A stretch of DNA of 64,000 bases, from NCBI RefSeq assembly GCF_002286815.1, contig NZ_MUNM01000054.1, forward strand, positions 1 to 64,000, written 5' to 3'. The notes below the pieces were generated by a model. The model had not been told where the DNA came from. It saw nothing but the letters and a program-made list of their open reading frames with translations, and searched no databases. Below are positions 29,021 through 36,808 of this stretch, piece after piece. This DNA is from Pseudomonas sp. PICF141 (GTDB lineage: Bacteria; Pseudomonadota; Gammaproteobacteria; Pseudomonadales; Pseudomonadaceae). How positions within the stretch are numbered: position 1 is the stretch's first letter; each line of letters opens with the position of its first letter. A program made the translations under genes and the position numbers.

Positions 29021-29977
29021 ATGTCGTTACACCCTGATCTGGAAGCCTTCCTCGACCTGGCGCAAGACGGCCAGGACGCAGGCCAGCCGGCGCTGCATCA
29101 ACTGACGCCGGTCGAAGCCCGGGCGATCTTCGAACAAACCACCGCGCAGTTGCGCTGGAATGCGCCTCAGGATCTTGATGTGCTGGAGGTCAACACCACG
29201 GCCCGGGACGGTGCGCCGCTAGCGTTGCGTTTGTATCGCCCGAGCGGGGCGACGGCACCGATGCCGGTGCTGGTGTATTTTCATGGCGGTGGTTTTGTAA
29301 TGGGCAGCCTGGATTCCCATGACGGAGTCTGCCGCGAATTCTGCCGACGTACGCCGTGCGCGGTGTTGTCGGTTGGCTATCGGCTGGCTCCGGAGCATCG
29401 TTTCCCGACAGCGCTGGAGGACGGTGAAGACGCCTTGTCCTGGCTGGCGGAACAGGCGCTGGCCCTGGGGCTGGATGCCGGTCGCGTCGCGTTCGGCGGT
29501 GACAGTGCCGGTGCCACGCTGGCGACGGTGCTGGCCTTGCAAGCGGTGGTTCAGCCACACACCGTGGCCATCGCCCCCAAGGTGCAGCTGCTGTGTTATC
29601 CGGTCACGGATGCCTCGCGCACCCACGATTCGCGCTTGTTGTTCGGTGAAGGGTATCTGCTGGAAAACGACACGCTGGACTGGTTTTACCAGCACTACGC
29701 CCGCAGCCCCGAAGATTTGCTGGACTGGCGCTTCTCACCGTTGCTGGCTGAGGACTTGCACGGGGTGGCGCCGGCGATTGTGTTGCTGGCCGGGTTCGAT
29801 CCGTTGCTCGACGAAGGCCAGGCCTACGTCGATAAACTGCGCGCGCAAGGGGTGAATGTCGAACTCGAACATTGCCCGGGGCTGACCCATGACTTGCTCA
29901 GATTGGCTTCGGTGATGCCGGATGTGTTGGGGGTGCATGAGCGCTTGAGTCGGATGCTGGGTCGGCATTTGGGTTGA
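29021..29977 (+). CDS. Alpha/beta-hydrolase, hormone-sensitive-lipase family
   Basis: A 318-residue protein with the HSL-family oxyanion motif HGGGF, nucleophile motif GDSAG, the Asp in GFDPLLDE and the His in LTHDLL, so the full catalytic triad is present. There is no signal peptide, so it should be cytosolic. The ATG at 29021 has AAGGA at 29008-29012. It lies directly downstream of an NRPS that lacks a thioesterase domain and in the same orientation, with no clear promoter of its own, so expression may depend on read-through from the pyoverdine operon. A role in releasing or trimming the peptidyl product is possible but unproven. A general esterase is the conservative reading. Confidence 0.87.
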   Translation: MSLHPDLEAFLDLAQDGQDAGQPALHQLTPVEARAIFEQTTAQLRWNAPQDLDVLEVNTTARDGAPLALRLYRPSGATAPMPVLVYFHGGGFVMGSLDSHDGVCREFCRRTPCAVLSVGYRLAPEHRFPTALEDGEDALSWLAEQALALGLDAGRVAFGGDSAGATLATVLALQAVVQPHTVAIAPKVQLLCYPVTDASRTHDSRLLFGEGYLLENDTLDWFYQHYARSPEDLLDWRFSPLLAEDLHGVAPAIVLLAGFDPLLDEGQAYVDKLRAQGVNVELEHCPGLTHDLLRLASVMPDVLGVHERLSRMLGRHLG

Positions 29978-30005
29978 GCATGGAAACTGCGGGATAGTGC
30001 GATGT

Positions 30006-30116
30006 GATCGTTCCCACGCTCCGCGTGGGAATGCAGCCCGGGACGCTCTGCGTACCATCTAAAGCCGCACGCGGAGCGTCCGTTGAGGCATTCCCACGCA
30101 GAGCGTGGGAACGATC
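30006..30116. repeat. 111-bp palindromic REP-type element, copy 1
   Basis: Outer arms GATCGTTCCCACGCT... and ...AGCGTGGGAACGATC are reverse complements, with inner GC-rich arms (GGGACGCTC / GAGCGTCC). The copy at 31026-31136 is the same element in opposite orientation. It lies just past the hydrolase stop and could terminate transcription from both sides. Confidence 0.85.
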
Positions 30117-30132
30117 GGTTACAGGTTCTTCG

Positions 30133-30492
30133 CTAGCCTCGCGGATCGAGGTTATCCAGCACCCGGTTCACTGCCAGCTCCCCGAGCATGACCACCGATT
30201 GAATCCCCAACATCATGTTGCGATGTGGCATGTCCATCAATCCGGCGAACTCGCTGAGCATCATGCTGGCTGATGCGAGGGATTCGCAGGCGTTGACCAG
30301 CAGGGTTTCGTTATCGACTTCGGTGCCGACGTGGTAAATGGTGCTGGGCTTGCGTTTGGTGTCTTTGGGAATGTCCGGTTTGAGGTAGTAATCGAGGGCG
30401 CGGTCGGCGGCTTCGTTGAGTTTTTTGGAATTGAGGGATTCGTAGGGGGAGGTTGGATCGGTTTCCGGTGGGTTCGGTGTAGGTTTGAACAT
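30133..30492 (-). CDS. DUF6124/DUF3077-like small protein, function unknown
   Basis: A 119-residue soluble protein starting MFKPTPNPPETDP. It has a Pro-rich, likely disordered head, then TIYHVGTEVDNETLLVNACESLASASMMLSEFA and a C-terminal helical stretch ending in NRVLDNLDP. I recognise the layout as a small Pseudomonas-specific family of unknown function (DUF6124/DUF3077-like). The ATG at 30492 has GGAG about 10 bases upstream. The gene runs against the NRPS operon, and its 5' region carries a conspicuous set of hairpins (30526-30702). The whole unit is enclosed by inverted 111-bp repeats, so it looks like an inserted cassette and not a pyoverdine gene. Confidence 0.75.
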   Translation of the reverse strand: MFKPTPNPPETDPTSPYESLNSKKLNEAADRALDYYLKPDIPKDTKRKPSTIYHVGTEVDNETLLVNACESLASASMMLSEFAGLMDMPHRNMMLGIQSVVMLGELAVNRVLDNLDPRG

Positions 30493-30525
30493 AGATGGAA
30501 CTCCATATGTGATTAAAGGAGCCAT

Positions 30526-30702
30526 CACCCTCGCTACCAAACGAAGGGTGGCGGCCATACGAAGGTTGGTAGACCGGCCCACATGGAAAAACCGGCGCGC
30601 CCGAGGGCGCCCTGCGCATGGCCACCATCAAAACAAATGCCGAAAAAGCACCTGCATAAGGTGACGCTATGCGTCATGTGGGACAGCGGGCTACCAAACC
30701 CG
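30526..30702 (-). ncRNA. Candidate structured leader/antisense RNA with complementary loops
   Basis: Three hairpins lie upstream of the DUF6124-like gene: 30526-30550 with loop CTACCAAA, 30553-30579 with loop TTGGTAG, and 30687-30702 with loop CTACCAAA. A very strong GC hairpin (GCGCCC-GA-GGGCGC) lies at 30597-30610. The middle loop is complementary over 7 nt to both outer loops. This resembles the seqA/seqB/seqC arrangement of phage P4 immunity and C4-type antisense RNAs. Strand and ends are inferred from the gene downstream. The rest of 30493-31201 holds REP-type repeats and nothing that I can support as coding. Confidence 0.35.
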
Positions 30703-30883
30703 ATCGCTGTTTTTCAGCGACCCGGAAACGATAAAGCCCGGCCCTTAGACGCACAAGCCGGCGGATTCTGGCGCAGTCGTAGGCAGCGGCGCAAGGATGT
30801 GTAGCCTGGGTGAGTGTCTGGAAGTGTCGTTTAAACATCGCCTGTTTATTGGTCTGACATCGAGCCTTGTGGCTGTCCCGGCC

Positions 30884-30981
30884 TCATCGCGGGCAAGCCC
30901 GCTCCCACAGGTATCTGCTTAGACCAAAGGATTTGTGAACGACACCCATCACTGTGGGAGCGGGCTTGCCCGCGATGAGGC
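30884..30981. repeat. Inverted pair of REP sequences
   Basis: CGCGGGCAAGCCCGCTCCCACAG at 30890-30912 and its reverse complement near 30952-30975 face each other, a BIME-like pair of the common Pseudomonas REP family. Further pairs occur at 48320-48420 and 62699-62790. Confidence 0.85.
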
Positions 30982-31025
30982 CCGAAAGAACACCCTTGAA
31001 CTTTCAGTTAAAAATTACCGCCATT

Positions 31026-31136
31026 GATCGTTCCCACGCTCTGCGTGGGAATGCCTCAACGGACGCTCCGCGTTCGGCTCTGGAAGGGACGCGCAGCGTC
31101 CCGGGCTGCATTCCCACGCAGAGCGTGGGAACGATC
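31026..31136. repeat. 111-bp palindromic REP-type element, copy 2 (inverted)
   Basis: Same length and arms as the element at 30006-30116. The asymmetric inner parts (CCTCAACGGACGC and CCCGGGCTGC) are in reverse order, so the two copies are inverted relative to each other. Confidence 0.85.
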
Positions 31137-31156
31137 AACATCAGCTTTTCCAGCAC

Positions 31157-31187
31157 AAAAAAACGCCCCGCAATGGCGGGGCGTTTT
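31157..31187 (-). terminator. Terminator of fpvA
   Basis: An 11-bp perfect stem (31161-31171 with 31176-31186) with a 4-base loop. An A-run on the left becomes a U-run on the minus-strand transcript. It lies 15 bases beyond the fpvA stop. Confidence 0.88.
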
Positions 31188-31201
31188 CATTGAGGCTGCA
31201 A

Positions 31202-33682
31202 TCAGAAGTCAGCCTTGACCGACATCACGAAGTTGCGCGGTTCACCGTAGAAGTTGCCCCAACTTTCGGTACCGATGGTGGCGTAGTAGCGCTTGTCGAA
31301 CAGGTTGTTGCCGTTCAGTGCCACGGACCAGGTGTCGTCGATGCGGTAGCCGATGCGACCGTTCCAGACCGCATAACCCGCCTGGGTAATGTTGTTGCCG
31401 CTGCTCGGCGAGGTGCGGTAGTTGCTGCTTTGGGCATTGACGCCGGCACCGACGGTGACGCGTTCCAGTGGGCCGCTGAGCGCATAGTCGCCCCATACCC
31501 GCAGCAAGTGGCGCGGCACATAGGTGTTGTACGACACGCCGTCCTGACTGACATCAGCGTCTTCCAGAATCTTGGTCTGGGTGTAGGTGTAGCCGGCGAG
31601 CAATTGCAGACGGTCGATGACTTCACCGCTGACTTCAGCTTCGAAGCCCTGGGCGCGCACTTTGCCGGAGTTCAGCGAGCAGCTGCTGTCCGGGCAGGCC
31701 GGGTCATCCTGGGCTGCGTCTTTCTGGATGGTGCGGAACAGGTTGACGGCGCTGTTCAGGCGACCGTCGAACCATTCACCTTTGATCCCCAGTTCATAGC
31801 TCTGGCCGATCAATGGCTTGAGCGTCGAACCGGTGATGGTCTTGTAGCCGCCCTGCGGGGTGAAGATATCCGCGTAGCTGGCGTAGGCGGTCAGGTTGTC
31901 GTTGATGTCGAACAGCAAGGCAGCGAACGGGGTGACTTGCCCGGTTTCCTTGGCCTCGGAGCTTGTCGGCGTGCCTTCGCCGCGCCAGAACGAGACGGAG
32001 TCGGTTTCGGACTTGTACCAGCTGACGCGACTGCCCAGGACGAAGGTCAGCGGATCGGCCAGTTTCAGGCGTGCCGTGGAGTAGGCGCCGTATTGCTTGA
32101 TCCGGATGTCCACCGGACCACCCCGGGTGGCATTGGCCAGGTAAAAACTTTCATCCGGCTGGGGCAGGTGATGGTCGGGGTTCAGCACATCCTGGCTCTG
32201 CGGCAGGAGGGCCACGGCGTAGAAGTCATCCTTGTGGGAGCGGCTGGCGTTGGCACCGACGATCAGCTCATGCTCTTGGCCGAATGCGTTGAACTTGCCG
32301 TCCACATAAGCGTCGAGGCCGTAGTCGACCTGATCGTAGTCAAAGGTGCTGCCGATCATCGCGGTACTGGTGCTGGTGGCGCCAAGCGGTACCGTACCGC
32401 TGGGGAAGGCGTATTCCATGTCCTGGGTGTTTTTCGAATAAACCCCTGCAACCTTCAGCGCCCAGTTGTCGTTGAACTCGTGTTTCAGGTCGCCAAAGTA
32501 GGTGGCCCGTTTGCTGCGCTGGTTGTTCCAGGCGGTGTTCAGGCACGTGGAGCGTGAGAGCTTCAAGTCGCTGCCATCGGCGTAGCGCGGCAAGCCGCCC
32601 CAGCACGGAGTGGCATCGATGTCTTCATAGGCCATGCCCAGGCCCAGGGTGGTGTAGTCGCTCAGATCGAAATCCAGCGCGCCGTAGTAGATCTGGTCCC
32701 TGCGTTCGGCCACGTCATAGAAATACTGACGATTCTGCTGGGTTACCACGGCACGGCCACGGATGGTGCCGGCGTCGTTCAGCGGGCCACCGGTGTCGAC
32801 CTGGCCACGGTAGTTGTCCCAGGTGCCGGCAGACAACGACAATTGAGTGTGCGGGGTGTCCTGGCCGCGCTTGCGCACGAAGTTCACACCACCGGCAGTG
32901 CCCCCGGCGCCCTTCATCATCCCGGCCGCACCGCGCAATACTTCAACCCGATCATAAATCGCCATGTCGCTACTGAAGGCGTCGGCCTGTACATAGCTGC
33001 TGCCAATGTCCAGCGGCACGCCGTCGTACTGGTACTGGCCGGTCATGCGGAAACCCCGGGAGAAGAAGTACTTGCCGCCCATGGGCGAGTCGTAAACGGT
33101 GATCCCCGGGGTCTTTTCCATGACCTGTTCGATGGTGTTCAGGTTCTGGTCGTCGAGCATCTTGCGCGTTATGACGGTGATTGACTGCGGGGTTTCCCTG
33201 AGCGAATGCTCGCCCTTGCCAATGGTCACCGCGCCGGTGGTGTAGGAGTTGCTGCCTTCGGTGGTCGCGCCCAACCGCTGACCGTTGATGCTGGTCGGTG
33301 CCAGTTCCATCGCACTGCCGGTGGCCGGCGCCAGCAGCGTGATGGTGTTGCCGTCGCGTTGATGGCGGATCCCGGTGCCCTTGAGCATCGCATTCAGCGA
33401 ATCATCTTCCTGATAGCGACCGTTGAGGGCGCTGGACCGCAGGTTCTGAATGCTCTCGGGGCTGTAGATGATTTGCAGATTGGTCTGTTGACCGAGGGTC
33501 TGCAGCGCCTGAGGCAATGGCTGGGCCGGGATATTCAGGGTCCATTCCTGGGCCTGGACATACGGCGTCACCGCCAGGGTCATTGCCAGGCCCAGGCTGG
33601 TGGACGTCATGCGCGAGCGAGTGGTGCTGCTCATTAACAGGGCGCGGGTCAGAGGTCGAAGCATGAAACGGGATGCGGACAT
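31202..33682 (-). CDS. fpvA: Ferripyoverdine TonB-dependent receptor FpvA with signalling domain
   Basis: An 826-residue outer-membrane receptor. The Ala-rich hydrophobic signal segment ends at YVQAQE (about residue 45). Next comes an STN signalling domain (about 46-130; IPAQPLPQALQTLGQQTNLQIIYS), then a plug (TPQSITVITRKMLDDQ, VEVLRGAAGMMKGAGGTAGGVNFVRKR) and a 22-strand-type barrel ending in Phe (FVMSVKADF). The STN domain indicates that it passes the ferripyoverdine signal through an anti-sigma factor. The start at 33682 has a poor ribosome site; internal Met7 and Met17 are alternatives. It sits beside pvdE as in PAO1, but no PvdS box is seen upstream. A perfect palindrome and an FpvI-like promoter region lie there instead. 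Ligand specificity should match the peptide made by the NRPSs in the window. Confidence 0.95.
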   Translation of the reverse strand: MSASRFMLRPLTRALLMSSTTRSRMTSTSLGLAMTLAVTPYVQAQEWTLNIPAQPLPQALQTLGQQTNLQIIYSPESIQNLRSSALNGRYQEDDSLNAMLKGTGIRHQRDGNTITLLAPATGSAMELAPTSINGQRLGATTEGSNSYTTGAVTIGKGEHSLRETPQSITVITRKMLDDQNLNTIEQVMEKTPGITVYDSPMGGKYFFSRGFRMTGQYQYDGVPLDIGSSYVQADAFSSDMAIYDRVEVLRGAAGMMKGAGGTAGGVNFVRKRGQDTPHTQLSLSAGTWDNYRGQVDTGGPLNDAGTIRGRAVVTQQNRQYFYDVAERRDQIYYGALDFDLSDYTTLGLGMAYEDIDATPCWGGLPRYADGSDLKLSRSTCLNTAWNNQRSKRATYFGDLKHEFNDNWALKVAGVYSKNTQDMEYAFPSGTVPLGATSTSTAMIGSTFDYDQVDYGLDAYVDGKFNAFGQEHELIVGANASRSHKDDFYAVALLPQSQDVLNPDHHLPQPDESFYLANATRGGPVDIRIKQYGAYSTARLKLADPLTFVLGSRVSWYKSETDSVSFWRGEGTPTSSEAKETGQVTPFAALLFDINDNLTAYASYADIFTPQGGYKTITGSTLKPLIGQSYELGIKGEWFDGRLNSAVNLFRTIQKDAAQDDPACPDSSCSLNSGKVRAQGFEAEVSGEVIDRLQLLAGYTYTQTKILEDADVSQDGVSYNTYVPRHLLRVWGDYALSGPLERVTVGAGVNAQSSNYRTSPSSGNNITQAGYAVWNGRIGYRIDDTWSVALNGNNLFDKRYYATIGTESWGNFYGEPRNFVMSVKADF

Positions 33683-33727
33683 GAGGTTAAAGACCTTGGC
33701 AGGTATAGTTGGTAATGGTTCTTATTC

Positions 33728-33777
33728 ATCTCATTAAGACGAGGCGGCCGCGGCAAACCGGAAAATTATTTTTCCGG
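33728..33777 (-). promoter_or_regulatory. fpvA upstream region with perfect palindrome
   Basis: CCGGAAAA (33758-33765) and TTTTCCGG (33770-33777) form a perfect 8-bp inverted repeat around TTAT. On the minus strand CGTC follows about 20 bases later. No TAAAT-N16-CGT box is present, consistent with fpvA being an FpvI rather than a PvdS target. The exact -35 and -10 are uncertain. Confidence 0.35.
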
Positions 33778-33814
33778 TCCAGGGCAATGCCGATCAGTCA
33801 CATGGAGACCAAGA

Positions 33815-33950
33815 CCTGTGGCGAGGGGGCTTGCCCCCGTTGGACTGCGAAGCAGTCCTGCACCTGCCACCTCGTTCTGCCTGGCACACCGCATGCAACG
33901 CATTTGCGACTGCTTCGCAGCCGAACGGGGGCGAGCCCCCTCGCCACAGG
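33815..33950. repeat. Inverted repeat (GCGAGGGGGCTTGCCCCC family)
   Basis: CCTGTGGCGAGGGGGCTTG... is matched by ...GAGCCCCCTCGCCACAGG at the other end, with ACTGCGAAGCAGTC-type inner arms. It lies between the pvdE stop and the fpvA promoter. A related element is at 55856-56017. Confidence 0.8.
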
Positions 33951-33979
33951 GGGCTTGGCACGCCCCTTGGCCTCGTCAG

Positions 33980-35629
33980 TCAGGCGGGTTGCAGTTCGCT
34001 TTTGACCTTGCCGGCCTCCATGCGCACCAGTTGATCGGCGACGTCGAAGTAGCGGTCATCGTGGGAGATGACGATGATGGTCTTGCCCAGGCGCTTCAGG
34101 TCCGGCAGCAGTTCGGTGTAGAAAATGCGGCGGAAGGTCGGGTCCTGATCGGCCGCCCATTCGTCGAACACCAGCACCGGCCGTTCTTCGAGCCAGGCGT
34201 TGACCAGCGCCAGGCGTTTGCGCTGGCCGGTGGAAAGGTCGGTGGTGCTGAACGCGCCGTCGCGCACGCTGACCTTGTGCGCAATCTCCAGGCGTTCGAG
34301 GTAGCGCGTGGCATCCTGTGGCACTTGCCGGTCGCCCTGGATCAGGTCATCGAACAGGTAATAGTCGGCAAATATCGTGGTGAAGTTCTGCCGGTAGTCA
34401 TCGCGGTTGAGGGCGGTGATCGGCTGGTCGTTCACGCGGATCTCGCCTTCAGTGGGCGCATAAAGGCCCAGCAGCAGCTTGATCAGCGTGGTTTTGCCAC
34501 AGCCGTTCTCACCAACAATGAACACGATGTCGCCTTGCTCGATACGCAGGTTGACCGGGCCGAGGCGGAAGGGCTCGCTGCCTTCCACCGGTGGGAAGGC
34601 GTAACGCACATTGCTCAGTTCCAGGCTGTGGACCGGGCCGGGTTTGTGGCCTTGGTCCTCCAGCAGCAGGTGCGGTTCCGGGGAGGAAAACTGTTCGCTG
34701 AGTTCGGCGATCCGGCGAAATGCGATCTGCGCCCGGCTGATGATCGGCAGCGTGCTGACCAGATGTTCCAGCGGTCCTTTCATGTACAGCAGCACCAACA
34801 CAAACCCGCTCATCACGGCCTTGTCGGCACTGGGCCAGAACGATTGCAGGGCCAGCGCCAGGCCGATGACCACGAAGAACAGCATCGAGCCGAACGACTT
34901 GGCGATGACGAAGGTATTGATCGAGCGGATCTGCGTGTCACAGATTTTCTCGGCGGTTTTCCGGATGCCGGACACGAACATGCGCTGACGCCGCGGGCGG
35001 TGGATGCGCAGTTCCTTGGCCCCTTCGGCGATGGCGTTGTAGTGCTTTTGCAGCTCGTCTTCGCAGTCTCGCGCCGCATAAAAACCGCGCATGCCCCTGG
35101 CCCGGGCGATCGCCTGGATGGTTGTGCCGATAGCGATGGCGACCAGCATCATCAGAAACATCGGCCACGACAGCATGGCCAGGTAGCCGAGGCAACCCAA
35201 GGTCACGGTCAGGGAAATCGCCAACGGCGCGAAGGCGAAGGCGAAATCGCTGATGGTGTCCACGTCATGGGTCAGCACCGGGATCAACCGGTGGCTGCGG
35301 TAACGCTCGATCTGGTCGATCGGCGCCGACAGCACTTTCTCCCCCAGCTCTTTGCGCAGCCTGGCGATGATGTGCTGGCCGACGTAGTTGGTGCCGATGT
35401 CGGACAAAATTGAAGTCAGCAGCGCCAGCATGCACAGCCCGGCAAAAATCATTACCACGGTGCGGGTCAGGCCGTCAGCGGAATGCAGGGCATTGTTGAT
35501 GGTCGCCAGCAACACGGTGACGCTCAGGCCACCGATCATGCCGAGCACGATGGACACAGAGACGATCAGGCGGAAGGGCTTGAGCAGGGCGAACAATTCG
35601 TTGATCGCCCCATGCGTTGGCTTGGTCAT
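33980..35629 (-). CDS. pvdE: PvdE, ABC exporter of the pyoverdine precursor to the periplasm
   Basis: A 549-residue half-transporter of the cyclic-peptide exporter family. An N-terminal six-helix membrane domain (about 1-320) is fused to an ATPase domain with Walker A GENGCGKTTL (about residue 375), signature LSTGQRKRLAL and Walker B VLVFDEWAADQDP. In P. aeruginosa it carries the acylated ferribactin precursor across the inner membrane for periplasmic maturation. The ATG at 35629 has AAGGA/CCTCC-type sequence upstream, and a perfect IS box lies 46-69 bases further up. In PAO1, pvdF lies between pvdE and pvdO. Here that space holds only the IS box and a repeat. Confidence 0.95.
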   Translation of the reverse strand: MTKPTHGAINELFALLKPFRLIVSVSIVLGMIGGLSVTVLLATINNALHSADGLTRTVVMIFAGLCMLALLTSILSDIGTNYVGQHIIARLRKELGEKVLSAPIDQIERYRSHRLIPVLTHDVDTISDFAFAFAPLAISLTVTLGCLGYLAMLSWPMFLMMLVAIAIGTTIQAIARARGMRGFYAARDCEDELQKHYNAIAEGAKELRIHRPRRQRMFVSGIRKTAEKICDTQIRSINTFVIAKSFGSMLFFVVIGLALALQSFWPSADKAVMSGFVLVLLYMKGPLEHLVSTLPIISRAQIAFRRIAELSEQFSSPEPHLLLEDQGHKPGPVHSLELSNVRYAFPPVEGSEPFRLGPVNLRIEQGDIVFIVGENGCGKTTLIKLLLGLYAPTEGEIRVNDQPITALNRDDYRQNFTTIFADYYLFDDLIQGDRQVPQDATRYLERLEIAHKVSVRDGAFSTTDLSTGQRKRLALVNAWLEERPVLVFDEWAADQDPTFRRIFYTELLPDLKRLGKTIIVISHDDRYFDVADQLVRMEAGKVKSELQPA

Positions 35630-35674
35630 GGAGGATTCCTTTCGACACGGAGGGAGTGCCGGTACTTAAGGAAA

Positions 35675-35698
35675 ACGAATGGTCGGGGACTTTATTTA
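35675..35698 (-). promoter_or_regulatory. PvdS-type IS box for pvdE
   Basis: Read on the minus strand: TAAAT (35698-35694), 16 bases, CGT (35677-35675). A perfect consensus 46 bases upstream of pvdE. Confidence 0.9.
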
Positions 35699-35722
35699 AA
35701 CGGCAGTGGAGGGTAATGCCGG

Positions 35723-35854
35723 TGTAGCAGCTGGCGAAGCCTGCGTTCGGCTGCGAAGCAGTCGTGAGTCCGGCTGACACGGTCCGCCTGACTCACTGCA
35801 ATCACTGGTTTACGACTGCTTCGCAGCCGAACGCAGCCTTCGGCAGCTGCTACA
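35723..35854. repeat. Inverted repeat between pvdO and pvdE
   Basis: TGTAGCAGCTGGCGAAGCCTGCGTTCGGCTGCGAAGCAGTCG is matched in reverse by the sequence ending in AGCCTTCGGCAGCTGCTACA. It follows the pvdO stop and probably ends the pvdM-pvdN-pvdO transcript. Confidence 0.8.
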
Positions 35855-35877
35855 AGGCGTGCGGCGGCCTGTAAAAA

Positions 35878-36765
35878 TCAGAGTTCACGCACGACGCGAA
35901 ACCCCAGCCAGTCGCCGCTGCTGGTGGGCAGGCTGCTGTTGCGATTGCCGGAGCGGGAAAACACCGGCGCTTCGCCCCAGTCGTTGCCGCGCATCACCTG
36001 GCGTTTGCAGTTTTGCTCCAGCCACGGGCTGCCGTCGCTGGGCACGCCCACATAGTCTTCGCGGTAGCAGTCGGCAACCCACTCATAAACATTGCCGTGC
36101 ATGTCGAACACGCCAAAGGCATTGGCCGGGAAAGTGCCGGCCGGCGAGGTGAAGTTGTAGCCGTCAGCGGCGCCGTAGGTGTTGGCGTTTTTCGAGATCT
36201 GGTAGTCGGCGCCTTCATCGAACGCAAACGGGAAAGCCCCGGTGCTGCCGGCGCGGGCGGCGTACTCGCGGATCGACTCGCTGGGCATGCGATAGGCATG
36301 ACCGGTTTTCTCCGACAGCCAGGCAATGTAGCCCTGGGCCTCGGCCACGTTCATGCACACGGCCGGGTGGCGCGCGGTCTGTTTGAAGCTGGGTTTGCCG
36401 GCGGTGCAGCGACGTCCCGGGCGATCATCGAAGTCGGCGGGGGTGTTGCCGGTGGCGCGCACGTACGCGTCCCATTCGCCGGCCAGTACCTGGAAGCGAC
36501 TGATGGCGAAAGGACGGGTGAAGGTCACTTCATGCAACGGACCTTCATCGGGCTGGTGGCCGACTTCATCCGCTGGTGTGCCCATGGTGTAGCGGCCGGC
36601 GGGCAGCACAACCATTTCCGGACACTCCTTGCAGTCCTTGAACACCTTGCCGGGTGCTGGCGGGTTCGCGGCCTGGACCGTGCCGGGCAGCAGGCCGGCG
36701 AGCAGTGCGGTCAATGTCAGGGCCGATAGGGTTCGCAGGGAAGAGGGTGTGTGGGGCGTTTTCAT
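35878..36765 (-). CDS. pvdO: PvdO, periplasmic FGE-fold chromophore oxidation enzyme
   Basis: A 295-residue secreted protein with an N-terminal signal peptide (LTLTALLAGLLPGTVQA, cleavage near residue 33) and a formylglycine-generating-enzyme/sulfatase-modifying-factor domain (VVLPAGRYTMGTP near the start; GNVYEWVADCY, RGNDWGE and GFRVVREL towards the end). PvdO is required for the last oxidation of dihydropyoverdine to the fluorescent chromophore in the periplasm. It is the third gene of pvdM-pvdN-pvdO, 43 bp after pvdN, and has no IS box of its own. Confidence 0.94.
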   Translation of the reverse strand: MKTPHTPSSLRTLSALTLTALLAGLLPGTVQAANPPAPGKVFKDCKECPEMVVLPAGRYTMGTPADEVGHQPDEGPLHEVTFTRPFAISRFQVLAGEWDAYVRATGNTPADFDDRPGRRCTAGKPSFKQTARHPAVCMNVAEAQGYIAWLSEKTGHAYRMPSESIREYAARAGSTGAFPFAFDEGADYQISKNANTYGAADGYNFTSPAGTFPANAFGVFDMHGNVYEWVADCYREDYVGVPSDGSPWLEQNCKRQVMRGNDWGEAPVFSRSGNRNSSLPTSSGDWLGFRVVREL

Positions 36766-36808
36766 AAGTCGTCTCGGTTAAAGGAAAACGGTGCCTCGCA
36801 GCGAAGGT

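Noticed and set aside
30583..30804. 73-residue + strand frame in the DUF6124 upstream region
   Set aside because: It runs through the strong hairpins at 30597-30610 and 30687-30702, and no ribosome site or family resemblance is seen. A structured RNA explains the interval better.
29978..31201. CRISPR-like array suggested by repeated palindromes
   Set aside because: Only two copies of a long element in inverted orientation plus REP pairs; there is no direct-repeat/spacer periodicity.
31190..32557. 455-residue + strand frame opposite fpvA
   Set aside because: Overlaps the receptor barrel completely; no domain or ribosome site.
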